Shown piece by piece: positions 25,541-36,184 of a stretch of DNA of 64,000 bases; within the stretch, counting starts at the first letter, position 1; each line of letters starts with the position of its first letter. The notes beneath the pieces were generated by a model that was given only the letters and a program-made list of their open reading frames with translations, was not told the origin of the DNA and ran no database searches. This DNA comes from Symsagittifera roscoffensis (taxonomy: Eukaryota; Xenacoelomorpha; Acoela; Convolutidae): contig NC_087071.1 of the NCBI RefSeq assembly GCF_963678635.1, forward strand, positions 44,131,095-44,195,094, written 5' to 3'. Made by a program: the position numbers and the translations under genes.

Positions 25541-27137
25541 ACCAGCCGGAAGTGTCGGTTCTCTTTGACTGCGGTTTAGGAACTTAGACGACAAGAAAAA
25601 TACGGAAACTAGACAATAACTTGCGCGCAAACTGCGTGAAACTTGTTCACAGACTTAAACTATCTTTTGGCCGAGTAAATACTGATTGTCCAAATTAGAC
25701 AATGTCCAAATGCTGGCTTATATACTCCGCGAACTGCCTGTTGGTTTCTACTTCTGCCGGTTAATGTACACTAGTTGTGGGTTGCTCAGCACTACGCGTA
25801 AAAGTATTCGATGAAAGATAGAACTTAGTGAGCTAATTTAACACGATTTAGAGTTGATAATGTTCATTCTGATCTAAGAAGTCTAAAGACAACTAATGCA
25901 AAAAATCTCACAATGTCGAAATTTCCCCCTGAAAAAAAAACTACTTTGTCTTTAATCCTCATTCAATCGAGATCTCATCACGACTCAAATATCAGTTTCT
26001 CAGAGTATTTTGTGAAGCAGGCTAGGACTAACAGGCAGGAGTGTATCTTTCCATCGAGGAAATGAGGGGGTGAGGGTGCATAATGATTCAAGCAGTGCCA
26101 AATTACTATAAAATCAATTTTCGATCAAAATTTTCTTAAAAAATTTTTGGAAAATTTGTTGGTTCAACCCTTTGGCTCCTCCCCTTGCCCTGGCTATACC
26201 CCCTTCTTATAAAAAAAATCCAAATTAAAAAGATCTTAGAAAAACAGTTGACTTTAAATTTTTTAAATCTGTAATAGTTCAAAACATTACGAATCAGGCC
26301 AATAAAATTTCACAGAAAAACTAGTATTGATTTAGAAGGACGTTAAATTTAAAACATTTTTCTTTTTTTTTCGCTTGTTTTCAATAGTGTGTGGTAACCA
26401 ATGATTAATGATGTAAATAAATTGCAAAGAAAATCAATTGTAAACTCATTGTGTGTGCAGTCTATGCAAATATTAAAAATTTAAAAAAAATAGTGGAAGA
26501 TCAAATTTTAATGTGGTCGTTTCAAAGTTTTCGGCTTTGGTTTATCAAAACTTTTTTCAGAATTGTGTGCAATTAATATAGACTATACTGTAGTAAAGTT
26601 TGATAAAACGTTTTTGCTTGAAATCAGCGTGATCTACTTGTATTATTAAGTTTAAAATTGACAAGACTTAAATTTTAGCTCATTATGATTTTTTGCGAAA
26701 TTTTTAAGATTGTATTCAAGGAGTTGAAAATTGAACCAAGTATGAACTGATTCATAGTGAAATTAAGCCCTTAATCCTTTACACGTACCAGAGACAAAAT
26801 ACTTCTTCGATCTTTTGGCTAATTACATGTTGAAGTTCGTGAAACATTTTGCTAAGAGCAAAAAGGTTCTTGCAGAACAAATTTTTGATTCACTGGACTT
26901 TGACTCACTAGATTATGAGGAATACCTAAATTTTTCATGATAACACAACTTTAACAGATATGTTCTTCAAATAAGTTTCAACCTTGTTTGAACATGCTCA
27001 GCTTCAGCAATGAGGTATTTTCCTTGTCGAGTAGTACTACCCTTTTGGAAATCTTGGGGTAAAAATGAACTATTTGTACTCTTTTCTTTTGTTTGATATG
27101 ATATATAACTTTTAGAGTTTTTTTGTTGAAAATGCAC
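25541..27137. other. 3' untranslated and intergenic sequence, no gene seen
   Basis: Starts with the presumed 3' UTR of the exon at 25350. The rest is AT-rich with short C-rich patches around 26170-26210. No supported ORF or RNA gene. Confidence 0.4.
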
Positions 27138-27139
27138 TA

Positions 27140-27768
27140 CGAGGCCAAACTGTACACTGGATAGGCGCACAATTTTGTGTCTGCATGTTTCTGGATTCCA
27201 GAGATAAGTCTTTAATTATGTTCCAAAATGGAAGTGGATTCCACTTACAAAATTTCAGTGGAATCCGCGTACAAATACCTCCCGCGTAAATTTTGTCGTC
27301 ACATTGATTTTGTTGCGGATTCCGCAACGAGCGAAGATAGGTAGTTGTTCCGGATTCCGCAAAGGTAAGTGGGTTCCGCAAATTTATGCGGATTTTGCTT
27401 ACAATTTGCGGATTCGGCCTACAATTTGCGGAATCAGCTTACAATTTGCGATTTCCGCTTACAATTTGTGGATTCCACTTACAGTTGCGATTTCTGCGAC
27501 AGCTTAAGTTTCCTAAACACATATATTATTATTTGCTCATGGTTCCGCAAATTGGTTCCCGATTCCACACATTTTATTTTGGATTCCGCAAAAATGCCTG
27601 TTTTTGGAGCGATTTTGAGCAATACAGTGTTTTAGCGATTTGTCCGTGGAATCCAAAACATTTAATAAGATCGAAGAAAATTAGCAAAGTTGCGGATTCC
27701 GAGACAAATCTAAGTTTTGCCTGTTGCGAAATCCGCTTACAATTCACAAAATGCGCAGTTTGGCCTCG
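27140..27768. mobile_element. Non-autonomous TIR element (MITE-like) with TA duplication
   Basis: The left end CGAGGCCAAACTG (27140-27152) is the exact inverted complement of the right end CAGTTTGGCCTCG (27756-27768). TA lies directly outside both ends (27138-27139 and 27769-27770), as in Tc1/mariner-type or similar TA-targeting insertion. The 629-bp body encodes no transposase. It is filled with variants of a short palindrome-like word, TTGCGGATTCCGCAA, and spacers such as CTTACAATTTGCGGATTC. A second copy of the body follows the N gap at 63685-64000. Superfamily assignment is inference. ORFs within it are products of the repeat and not genes. Confidence 0.8.
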
Positions 27769-27770
27769 TA

Positions 27771-28396
27771 ATGTGAAGTTTCATAAGATAAAAATAAGGA
27801 AATTTTATTTCAAAAGTATCTCTCGCCGCATGTATTAGGGACTATTATAAAACAAGTAATATAGCACTCAGTAGCTATTTCAAATTCGCAAACTGCAAGG
27901 ATCGAGGAACATTGGTCTCAGTAGTTTGAAAGTGCGGTAATCAGACTTTTGCCCTCGCTTCTGCGCCTCTTGTGCAAAATACTTTTATATATTTTGAAAT
28001 GTATGGTTTTGTTCATAAGTATAACTTTATAATAGTTTAGAAACAACTGCAACGAAAATGTTTCTTCTGAAAAAGATACTGTTCTTAAATTGTTTTGAAA
28101 TTGTTTAAAAAAATTCGGATTACATGAAAGTAAAATTTGATACAGCTAATCTAATAGCGAATAAATTGTGTTAAAAAGTTAACCAAACAAAACCTTTAAA
28201 GTCCATTGAATTAAAAAATTTTCAGTGAACTCACTACTGATCAAACAATGGATTTTATTTTTTCTTATGTACTCAGGTACATCGAATCAAAACCTTTGTT
28301 CGAAAATAATACAAATTATTTGATTATATCAAAAATAAAGCATACACATTCGAGCACAGTAGTTTGCTAAACACTGCAATAACAGTGATAGTTTCT
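27771..28396. other. Non-coding, nothing recognised
   Basis: AT-rich, no supported ORF, no clear repeat. Confidence 0.4.
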
Positions 28397-28857
28397 TCCA
28401 CTTTTTGCTTTGGGTAGGATAATGGGAACTGATAAATAGTTTCTGATGGTCCACGTTAGATTTTAGTTTTAAAAACGAATTTCTCCAAAACACTTATTCA
28501 AAATTTTGAGGATCTTTTTTTAAAATTGTCTCCAAAGTACTTCTGTATAAGTTTGAAAATCTTTTTAGGAAAAATTTTACCAAACCCAAATAATAACTAA
28601 ATTGACAAAAATTAACTGAAACTGTTGCAGATATTAAGCAATTGAAGAGCAAAAATGTGTAGCCATGAACAAGACTACTCGTGTACCAGGGCAAAGCACT
28701 GAGTGTTCCGACTGCCTCTTGTTTGATCTCGAAGAGTTGTCGGTAAAAAAAATTTGAAACCCGTAAGCTTTGGAAATCAAATGCAAAAATTAGGCTTGCC
28801 TCATTTCATTTTGGAACAATTTGTAGTCGCCATCCATAGATAGGTTGCGTTACACTA
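28397..28857. repeat. Dispersed repeat, copy 1
   Basis: About 460 bp, from CACTTTTTGCTTTGGGTAGG to GTTGCGTTACACT, matching 61230-61686 in the same orientation with substitutions and small indels. Shared words include CTGATAAATAGTTTCTGATG, CTCGTGTACCA and GTAGTCGCCATCCATAG. No coding capacity and no clear terminal repeats, so probably a fragment of a transposon family. Confidence 0.8.
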
Positions 28858-30917
28858 TCAGAATTATGAGCAAATTTTTCAAAGGGCTCTTAAATTAGTG
28901 GAGAGCATGGCTTAATAATCGAAAGTTTAAAAAATACCTTTTTAAAATGAACTCCACATGTCAACATCTTAAATGGGGGTTAAATTTTTTTATTTAAATC
29001 GCCGATTTTTGAAAGAATAATGAACATCCCGAGAAAAAAAGTTTTGATTTTTTTTAAAGATCAGATTATTGTGCAAACTATACGCAAAACCAAGTAACAC
29101 AAATAATCATCGGAATGGGTTCGTCAAATTTCGAGCGGGTGAAGCGATCAAATTCATTATAAATATAAAAATTAGCCAAATTAGCCATTAAAAAACTGAT
29201 TTTACAACAAAGAAAACCATTTTTTGAAGCTTCATTAAGGGAGTTTTTGGCCATAATTTTTTGATTCAAATTTAAAAGTTTTAGTGAAAAAAACTTGGAA
29301 AAACTTTAATTTTTTTGCAATTTTCTCTTTTTTCCTTCATATAATTTTTGAAGACAATCAGATGATTTAATGCTTAATTCATTAACTTTATACCCGTTTT
29401 GTAAATTTTTTTCACGCCACACAGAAGAAAGTCTTTTGATTAGATTTGTTTTGATTAGCTTTGATTAGATTTGATTTGATTAGCTGGTTATGATTTTTGA
29501 TTAACTGGTTGGGATTATCAAGTTATGATTTTACAACTATCAACGAGAAAATTAAGTTTGACAAAAGCAAAATTCTAGACGCTGGTTGCTGTGTTAGTGG
29601 CACACATTGTTCCGACCGCATTCACAAAAAAAAACGATTGCCTTTTTAATCAACAACGTTTGTCCTCAAAAAACGGAAAAGAAATCAAAAACATCAAGAT
29701 GATTTAATCAAAATGACCAATTTTACAACGAACGTTCTTTACTGTCACGATTTTGGTCAAAACTTAAACATTTCACAGCGGTTTCTTTGTCGGAACTGCG
29801 ACAACTTTTTAAATTTCGATCGAAAAGTGCTTCAATTGTCACTCGAACTAGTCCGATGATTATTTCTGGTACTTGATTTTGCGTGGAAAACAAAAAATGA
29901 AAAAACTAAAACACCCGAATACAAAATCCTCCTCATTTTCAATAGTTAGAACACAGAGTTAAATATAACGAATTGCATCTTTTGAGCTATGACTGGATGT
30001 TTTTAATTGAAATCTGAACTAAAGATTTAAAGAATCTGAAATAGTTCCTTTGAAAACCTTTCTCAAGTCTGAAATGATGTCTGGCAAAGTCAAACTAAGT
30101 CTAAGGGCGATATCAATCTGCTCAAAAGGATGAAAAAAAACATCGTTCGAGCGTTTCGATAAATTCCTCGACTCCCTGATGGTCCATTCTGATTAGATTT
30201 TGAGTCTAAAATATCAGCTATTGTTCAACATTGGTGCAATTCTTAAACCATAGGCCAGTTTTTAATAATTTAAAACGTGCAAAAACATATTTGATGACAT
30301 TTTTAGCCGCTTTTTTGCCACCCGAACTGGATCGCGAGTTTGTATGGAAGGGCGAAAAGTGAACTTCTACGATAGGATTGTGTTGGTTGGTGGCATTAAA
30401 ATAGTTTGTTTTGTGAATTTATTTCTTTATTTGTTTGTTTTGTAAAAGGTGATCATATTTCTTCTGGCAGATTTTGACCTACAGCAGTAAATATCATCGT
30501 CACCTTGTATAGATGGATAGATTTAACCTGAAGCCTAAATTTCTCATCATTGGTAAGTGTGAAAAGCTCACCTGGCCTTTTTTTCATGCAGCAACTTTTT
30601 TCACGTTGTCCAGTTCCAGCAGTTCTACTGCAGTTTCCGACACCCCCTATAAACAACCATTTTTTGGTGTAATCATTGATTTTACGAATTTCAATAATAT
30701 GATCATATGGATGTAATTTTGGTTTCAACACACATGCCAAATTTTGTGACAATTTCACAATGTGAACAAAAAGACATTGTACCAACAAAGTAGACATTGT
30801 ACCACATTTAAATACCCCCTAGCTTTAAAGCTTTTTCGCGAAAAACAAAAAGAGGGTGGTAGTTTGTTGAAGCAACTCAATATAATATTTTGTTGTATAA
30901 TATTTTAAATATTTCAG
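28858..30917. other. Non-coding, with a short dispersed repeat
   Basis: AT-rich sequence with no supported gene. Positions 29850-29960 match 56722-56832 (shared AGTCCGATGATT, CGTGGAAAACAAAAA, CATTTTCAATG-type words), another dispersed family. Three near-repeats of TTTGATTAGATTTGATT lie around 29435-29485. Confidence 0.45.
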
Positions 30918-31170
30918 TTTTATTAATTTCATCACCTCACTGTGGGGTGAACTGCAGCGGAAGAAGTAGTTCTGTCTTCTCAACTGGGGGGCTCTTGTCT
31001 CCCATCGAAAGGGAGGGGGGCATCAGAGGGGGAGGGGGAGGGGGAGGGGGAGAGAGAGGAGAGTGGAGTAGAGTAAGTGGAAGTAGGGGGGACAACAATG
31101 AATGGCAGTCTCTTCTGTTCTGGATTCCCAATTGGTGGACTGCAGAGGGCAGAATGTGTCGTGAGTTGAG
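30918..31170 (+). CDS. Candidate host exon with G-rich core
   Basis: An acceptor ATATTTCAG ends at 30917. The open frame (entry phase 1) encodes two early cysteines, a Ser-rich stretch, a run of glycines from a GGGGGA repeat (about 31014-31056), then a Trp-rich segment with W-I-P-N-W-W and a last cysteine. A donor AG|GTAAGA at 31171 leaves phase 2. A second good donor, GTAAGT at 31073, would leave phase 0, which fits the exon at 55744. Base composition is clearly richer in GC than the surroundings. I recognise no family. If real, the 23.7-kb LTR element that starts 87 bp downstream of the first donor lies in the following intron. Confidence 0.4.
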
Positions 31171-31257
31171 GTAAGAAATGGCTGCTTCAAATTTGTAGTT
31201 TAAACATGAAGTTGTTACTGGTTTGAATTCTGCATGTACTTATGGCCAAATTTCTAT

Positions 31258-31668
31258 TGAAACCTGATCTAAACTACATTTTATTATTGGACAAATTAGA
31301 TTTTTTACCAGTGTAAAATATTTAATATTAACCAATCATAATCCATCTAACTAACAACCCACTAATTTGTAAGTGCTGAAATTACTGGTAATTTCAGCAC
31401 CAGAGAGGTTTGAATTTAACTTAGAAATCAGTTGCCTCTCCAAGAGAACTTCAGCTGCCGCAATAAGCCAGTATACTCTAGATCTATTGAGCCTAGCAGA
31501 GACTAGTTAAACACCCTGAGACTAGTAGATATAAGAGTAAGATTAGGATTGGTACTAGACTAAGAAGTTACACGAATCTATCCGGCCGAAAATAAGATAG
31601 CGTGACGAGCAGACGGTGTACCCTATCCGAAATTACTCTATGAGTTAACCACCTTCGGTTATAACTCA
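31258..31668 (+). repeat. 5' LTR
   Basis: 411 bp, starting TGAAACCTGATC and ending TTATAACTCA (TG..CA termini). The first bases differ from the 3' copy, which starts TGGGTCGAACC, so a small deletion has occurred in one. A TATA-like GATATAAGAG at 31528-31537 may belong to the promoter. A perfect 12-bp hairpin lies at 31373-31400. Confidence 0.85.
31373..31400 (+). promoter_or_regulatory. Perfect 12-bp hairpin in the 5' LTR
   Basis: GTGCTGAAATTA, loop CTGG, TAATTTCAGCAC. The same stem and loop occur intact in the 3' LTR (54700-54727) although neighbouring bases have diverged. It may act as an RNA structure in the R region or as a protein-binding palindrome. Confidence 0.6.
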
Positions 31669-31670
31669 TC

Positions 31671-31688
31671 TGGTGCGACCATAAGTCT
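31671..31688 (+). other. Putative primer binding site
   Basis: TGGTGCGACCATAAGTCT starts two bases after the 5' LTR. The TGG start is what a PBS needs to pair with a tRNA 3' CCA. I cannot say which tRNA; matching to the host tRNA set would decide. Confidence 0.5.
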
Positions 31689-31755
31689 CGAATAAGAACT
31701 TAATAGCTTAGAATTAACCAAAAATAGATTAGAAATTAGACAAAACATTTTCAAA

Positions 31756-31989
31756 ATGTTACACGATAATAACTTAATTGAAATGTCTCTACGACTCAAT
31801 AGATCAGAGCCGATATTCCGCACAATACTAGAACTACCTGGTATTGGAAGAAGACCTCGGACAAGAGACGATATACGACTACATAGAAACTTACCATTTA
31901 GTTTCATGGTTGTAAGACAAAATCCAAAACAAACTTTTATATTTAGAATCTTATTAGCAATGAATTTAGATTTTCATTTGCAAACATAA
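31756..31989 (+). CDS. Small leader ORF, unknown
   Basis: An ATG-started frame of 77 codons in the leader, 88 bases after the 5' LTR. The product is rich in Arg and Leu, with an R-R-P-R-T-R-D cluster in the middle; no domain recognised. A GTAAGA donor-like site lies inside it at about 31912. It might supply a start codon and leader for a spliced envelope message, since the env frame has no ATG of its own, or be an upstream ORF. Speculative. Confidence 0.25.
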   Translation: MLHDNNLIEMSLRLNRSEPIFRTILELPGIGRRPRTRDDIRLHRNLPFSFMVVRQNPKQTFIFRILLAMNLDFHLQT

Positions 31990-32925
31990 AAATTTGAAGT
32001 AAATCTTCATGATCATTTCAGGCGCTACATAAAATTATTAATGTACAATAACGATTGACAAAAAGATCTCAGATCGGTTTCCTAATTTCTGCAGTATTAT
32101 TTAAAACATATTTGAAAAATATTTATTGAAAATAAAAATAAAAATTAGTAGCATGACAATAAATAGTTAGTAATAAAAAACCATCTTGTTGTTCCAGCTT
32201 CATCACCTAAACATAACAGCAGTCATAAGCTCAATAACATCATTAAAAAACTAAATCGTTTAAATCGTTTTATTAAATAAATTTAAACCATTTTAAATTT
32301 AAATTCACTTAATTTTAAAAAAATCAGATCATCAAGGCTTCTCCTTGGATCTTTATAAATTTTCTATCTCACTAAATTTAAAATCTGATCATCAAGGCCT
32401 ATCCTTGGATCAAAAAGAACAATTTTGTTCTCCCCCACCCACTTAGCAAGTGTCTAACGACCTCAAACGTCGATTCACTATCCAACCTTTCCAAAAAAAC
32501 CAGGACTAATAGAAACTTTTAAATAAAACTAACCATTCAAATTAAGTTAAACAGTGAAGAACTTCGGTTATTCATCCTTCACTTGAATCCTCCTCTTAAC
32601 AAACCCAGGATAGATCTTAGACTTAGTAAGTTTAAAATAGTATCTAACGAACTACTCGCGTTCTAATTATAACTGAACCTTGTGGATCGATTTACTATTC
32701 TCCAACCTTTGAACACAATCACTATCCTAAGTAAGATAAAGTAAGTTAACACCTTAACTTAGACTAGCCACGAGAAAGTAAAAAATCATTCTTCGGAATC
32801 GACATACTTTTCTCTACAACCCTGAACAAAAAGACCCAGGTTAAGCTAATCAAAAAATTGTAAAGACTAACAGTCTAGGAAATTAAAATCACTAATAACT
32901 TCTTGCATCCCTCATCCTAAACCTT
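31990..32925 (+). other. Long untranslated leader before gag
   Basis: About 940 bases without a supported ORF. It holds two direct stem-loop repeats at 32324-32410 and a second pair of related segments, near 32461-32500 and 32680-32715, sharing a TCGATT.ACTAT.C.AACCTTT pattern. Leaders of retroelements often carry packaging and dimerisation signals; that role is inferred. Confidence 0.5.
32324..32410 (+). promoter_or_regulatory. Tandem stem-loops in the leader
   Basis: Two copies of CTGATCATCAAGG-like sequence followed by TCCTTGGATC (about 32324-32352 and 32381-32410). Each copy can pair CAAGG with CCTTG around a five-base loop, with GATC in the outer part of the stem. Paired hairpins of this kind before gag suggest a packaging or dimer signal. 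Confidence 0.35.
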
Positions 32926-33972
32926 ATGTCATTCAAAAATTTAGGAAATAAACAAACAATCGTTTTACACAATTGTGAAATAGATAACAAAAAATACGAT
33001 CTTGTAATCACTCGCAAATATGTAATTCAAACAGACGATATTGAAATAGAATTTTCAAAAGTGTTTATAGAATATATCAAAAGCATACAATATCATAATT
33101 CACAAAGAGCAAACTCCATATTCACTAACGAAGTTTTTGCAATAATATATAGTTATATATCTATATTGGAAAAAACAGAAGTTGTTCAAAGCACATCACC
33201 GACAGAAACATCCAAACATACAAAAGTACGAAATGAAATCACAGTATTTTTAACATTTCTACACATAATTTGCGAAAATTTTACTGAAGAAGATGTTTCA
33301 CAAAACACTAAACATGATTTACAAAAAATTTTAGCATGGTTTATAATAGATTATTTCACCCACAATTTAGATTTAATTTCACAAGGAAGAAAAAATTTCA
33401 GACCTCAAAATACCAATGATGACACTGTCCTTTCAGAACAGTCAGATAACATTTGGGACCCTGACTGGTCTCATCCAGCATTTCTGAATATTCCACAAGA
33501 TATCTCGAGCCAAGCAATAAGTACAATATCTTTCCACAGAGATTATGTAAAAGTAATACCATTAACCATTGACGCAACACCATTAAATTATATTACATTT
33601 TTACCTGATACACAAAATAACAGCTTAAATTCAACAATCATACATAATGAAAATCTCAATGGAACAAGAAATCTTACACAACAAGCACCATCACATTTCA
33701 TAAATGAAGAAATCGTCCAAACAACAGCACAAGCTACACAACAAATACACCCCAATCTGATAACACCAAGAAATAAAAATACATCACTAACACAGGTAAC
33801 CCTACAATCAACCGTTAAACCTTCGGTTGCTCCAAAATATTCACATATGGACTATCAAACGTATAGACCAATGACAATTCACATATGGACTATCAGACGT
33901 ATAGACCAAGAGAGCATCTCATCCTTCCTCAATTCGAGAACCAGATTTGGTCTTTCGAAAATTAGTAGATAA
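32926..33972 (+). CDS. gag: Gag, N-terminal part (matrix/capsid region)
   Basis: First long ORF after the leader, ATG at 32926, 348 codons. Position before the zinc-knuckle ORF marks it as the structural polyprotein that assembles the particle. Residues about 1-160 are mixed helical-looking sequence with many Ile, Asn and Lys; residues about 170-310 are rich in Asn, Thr and Gln. I see no motif that identifies the capsid fold. The ORF ends shortly after a 38-bp tandem duplication (33839-33908), which moves the frame, and overlaps the next ORF by 26 bases. Whether the overlap is programmed frameshifting or decay is undecided. Confidence 0.65.
   Translation: MSFKNLGNKQTIVLHNCEIDNKKYDLVITRKYVIQTDDIEIEFSKVFIEYIKSIQYHNSQRANSIFTNEVFAIIYSYISILEKTEVVQSTSPTETSKHTKVRNEITVFLTFLHIICENFTEEDVSQNTKHDLQKILAWFIIDYFTHNLDLISQGRKNFRPQNTNDDTVLSEQSDNIWDPDWSHPAFLNIPQDISSQAISTISFHRDYVKVIPLTIDATPLNYITFLPDTQNNSLNSTIIHNENLNGTRNLTQQAPSHFINEEIVQTTAQATQQIHPNLITPRNKNTSLTQVTLQSTVKPSVAPKYSHMDYQTYRPMTIHIWTIRRIDQESISSFLNSRTRFGLSKISR
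33839..33908. repeat. 38-bp tandem duplication in gag
   Basis: The block starting ATTCACATATGGACTATC at 33839 is repeated from 33877 with one substitution in the shared part. As 38 is not a multiple of three, the duplication changes the reading frame near the end of the first gag ORF. Confidence 0.9.
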
Positions 33973-34954
33973 ACTAGAACAAGCAGAAATCACAATAAAA
34001 CTCGAAGAAACAGAAAATCTAAAACTACAATATGTTAATCGAAATGAAACAAATACTACACATAAAAATAAAGTACAAGAATCAGACACAGACCTGATTG
34101 AAAAAATCACTGAAATACTAAATATCTACGAAAAACATCCAAATTTTAAAGGCAAACCATCTTTCAAAAGATGGTGTAATTATTGCCGACGATACGGACA
34201 CATTATATCCGAATGTAGACAAAAACAACAAGACAATCAGAACAAACCTCAAAAGCACAAAGAACCAAATAAATCATTCTATCAATACATGAAAAAAGGT
34301 CAAAATCTACCAAACAAAAATATATATAGTAATAACAGTTCAGGAAAACCACTTCCAAGCAACTCAAATTACACAAGAAATTACTCATCATATAACTCAA
34401 GTTATAGAGGTAGATCACCCAAACGAGAAAATACACGAAATTTCTCACAAAATAGATATAATCGATCGAATAGCCAAAATAACCAAAATAACTATTCACG
34501 ATCGAATTCCAATACAAAAGAAATTGTTTCTGAATCCAGTTCCCAATCAAACCCAAGGAATAGACACTATTCCAATAATCAATCACGAAACTCATCATAC
34601 AACAGAAATAGAAAATATTCACATAATAGAAATAGAAGTTATTCAAACAATCGAAATCAGAATTACCCAAACAATAGATCAAGGAATAACTCATATAATA
34701 AATCAAATTATCACAGATCAAATGATACTTATCAAAACAGATCACAAAACAATTCACAAAATCGAAACTCAAGTTACAATAATCGATACAGAAATTATTC
34801 CCAGTCACCACATATGAATAATAACCGTTATCCCGATTCTAAACATCGATACAGAAGTACCACACCAAAACATCGAAGACACATAAATCAAGTGCAAACA
34901 AATGAAGAAACAACTTCAGACCCTCCGGGTATTGATGATACAGGAAGAAACTAA
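33947..34954 (+). CDS. gag: Gag, nucleocapsid region with CCHC zinc knuckle
   Basis: Frame +1 relative to the upstream gag ORF; it is open from about 33906, and no ATG starts it (first usable codon TTG at 33947). Residues about 1-60 look like a charged coiled coil. A zinc knuckle follows at about residues 68-81, with C-N-Y-C, H and C in CX2CX4HX4C spacing, the nucleic-acid-binding motif of retroelement nucleocapsids. The remaining 200 residues are low-complexity Asn, Ser, Arg and Tyr with repeated N-R-N and S-Y-N units, likely disordered and RNA-binding. TAA at 34952-34954 is in the same frame as the protease ORF downstream, so gag and protease are separated here only by this stop. Confidence 0.75.
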   Translation: MVFRKLVDKLEQAEITIKLEETENLKLQYVNRNETNTTHKNKVQESDTDLIEKITEILNIYEKHPNFKGKPSFKRWCNYCRRYGHIISECRQKQQDNQNKPQKHKEPNKSFYQYMKKGQNLPNKNIYSNNSSGKPLPSNSNYTRNYSSYNSSYRGRSPKRENTRNFSQNRYNRSNSQNNQNNYSRSNSNTKEIVSESSSQSNPRNRHYSNNQSRNSSYNRNRKYSHNRNRSYSNNRNQNYPNNRSRNNSYNKSNYHRSNDTYQNRSQNNSQNRNSSYNNRYRNYSQSPHMNNNRYPDSKHRYRSTTPKHRRHINQVQTNEETTSDPPGIDDTGRN

Positions 34955-35026
34955 TTACAACTAAATCATATAAATTGTGAATCATCAGATACAGAAAGTG
35001 ATACAGATAATACCATCTCAGTAAAT

Positions 35027-35917
35027 ATGATAACAGTCGAAAACGACTATGAACCTATCATATATGAACAACCTTTCACTTCACATATATATGAAAATAA
35101 ATTGGAACTCCCCCACAATTACTATATTGAACCCATTGATAATACACAAACTACACAAAAAGTAAACGAAATTAACACAGTAATTAAACCCGATAAAAAA
35201 GATGAAACACAATGCTCAAACACAAAATATATTTATCAAAATATACAAAAAGAACAATCAAGAGAAAAAAATTGGACAATCCCATTTCTCTTAGAGAGTC
35301 CAAGAAACAAAGAATTTCAACCACCAGATCTTGAAATTGATTTTTTAATTGACTCAGGAGCAGAATCAAATATAATTAAAATTCCCACGTGGAATGAAAC
35401 CAAAACATTGCATCCAATATTAACACCTCTTGAAACCTCTAGTAAATTAGCAACAGCACAAAGATCAACATTAGTAAATTATGGAAAAATCCAATTATTC
35501 CTTTTTCCCACAAGAACAATGGAACAAAACAAAATTTTGAACAAACCATTTAAACAAATATTTCATATTACTGATATTAAACACAATATCATTGGCATAC
35601 CACTTATATCTAAATATAGACCAACAATCAACATCTTAAATAGTAAAATCCATATCAAAGACAAATATACAAAAACAAAAAACACAGCCTTAACATTCTT
35701 CCAAAGATTAAACAAACAACCACAATTTTTCTCAAAATTTTACCCCATTTATAATCAAAAACGGAAACACCTGAAACAACTATCAGGAAATATATATAAT
35801 TTCTCAATAACACAAGTTCATCAGTATGACAAAAGTCAAAACAGAGAAAAACTTTTTATGTCAGACTTCGAATTTAAACCTATTCAAAATTTTTCAAAAT
35901 TACAATCTCATCTATAA
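35027..35917 (+). CDS. pro: Retroviral-type aspartic protease, copy 1
   Basis: 296 codons from the first ATG; the frame is open back to the TAA at 34952. The catalytic D-S-G-A motif lies at about residues 108-111, after a hydrophobic strand F-L-I. A second conserved element, N-I-I-G-I-P-L-I, lies about 80 residues later and fits the I-L/I-G strand of retropepsins. This enzyme cuts the gag and pol polyproteins during particle maturation. The ORF is the first of six copies of a 914-bp unit and is one of only two with an intact D-S-G motif. After the protease a basic segment ends at TAA 35915. Confidence 0.8.
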   Translation: MITVENDYEPIIYEQPFTSHIYENKLELPHNYYIEPIDNTQTTQKVNEINTVIKPDKKDETQCSNTKYIYQNIQKEQSREKNWTIPFLLESPRNKEFQPPDLEIDFLIDSGAESNIIKIPTWNETKTLHPILTPLETSSKLATAQRSTLVNYGKIQLFLFPTRTMEQNKILNKPFKQIFHITDIKHNIIGIPLISKYRPTINILNSKIHIKDKYTKTKNTALTFFQRLNKQPQFFSKFYPIYNQKRKHLKQLSGNIYNFSITQVHQYDKSQNREKLFMSDFEFKPIQNFSKLQSHL

Positions 35918-36184
35918 AATACTCGAAAAATTTGAATTCCGACATCATTTCATTACACGTGTATAACAATACACCATATCAAGTAACATTAACCTTAGGA
36001 TTTTTAGGATATTGTGAAACAAATGCTACAATTTCACCCATAAATGAATGAGCCTACCGCGTAAATAATATACTCCAATTATTGGGTATTTGTCAATCAA
36101 CAAATCTTGACGAAGAATTATCTATAAATAATATAATAAGTAATAAAAAAAGAAACGCAGATTACTTCACAAAGACAGAAAAAA

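Noticed and set aside
27386..27838. Overlapping ORFs of up to 150 codons with repeated residues
   Set aside because: They are read-through of the GCGGATTC repeat inside the TIR element and appear in several frames at once.
30453..30797. 114-codon reverse-strand ORF
   Set aside because: No recognised motif, no support from phase or neighbouring exons, overlaps a plus-strand ORF of similar quality.
34203..34811. 202-codon reverse-strand ORF
   Set aside because: Antisense shadow of the low-complexity Asn/Ser/Arg/Tyr gag region on the plus strand.
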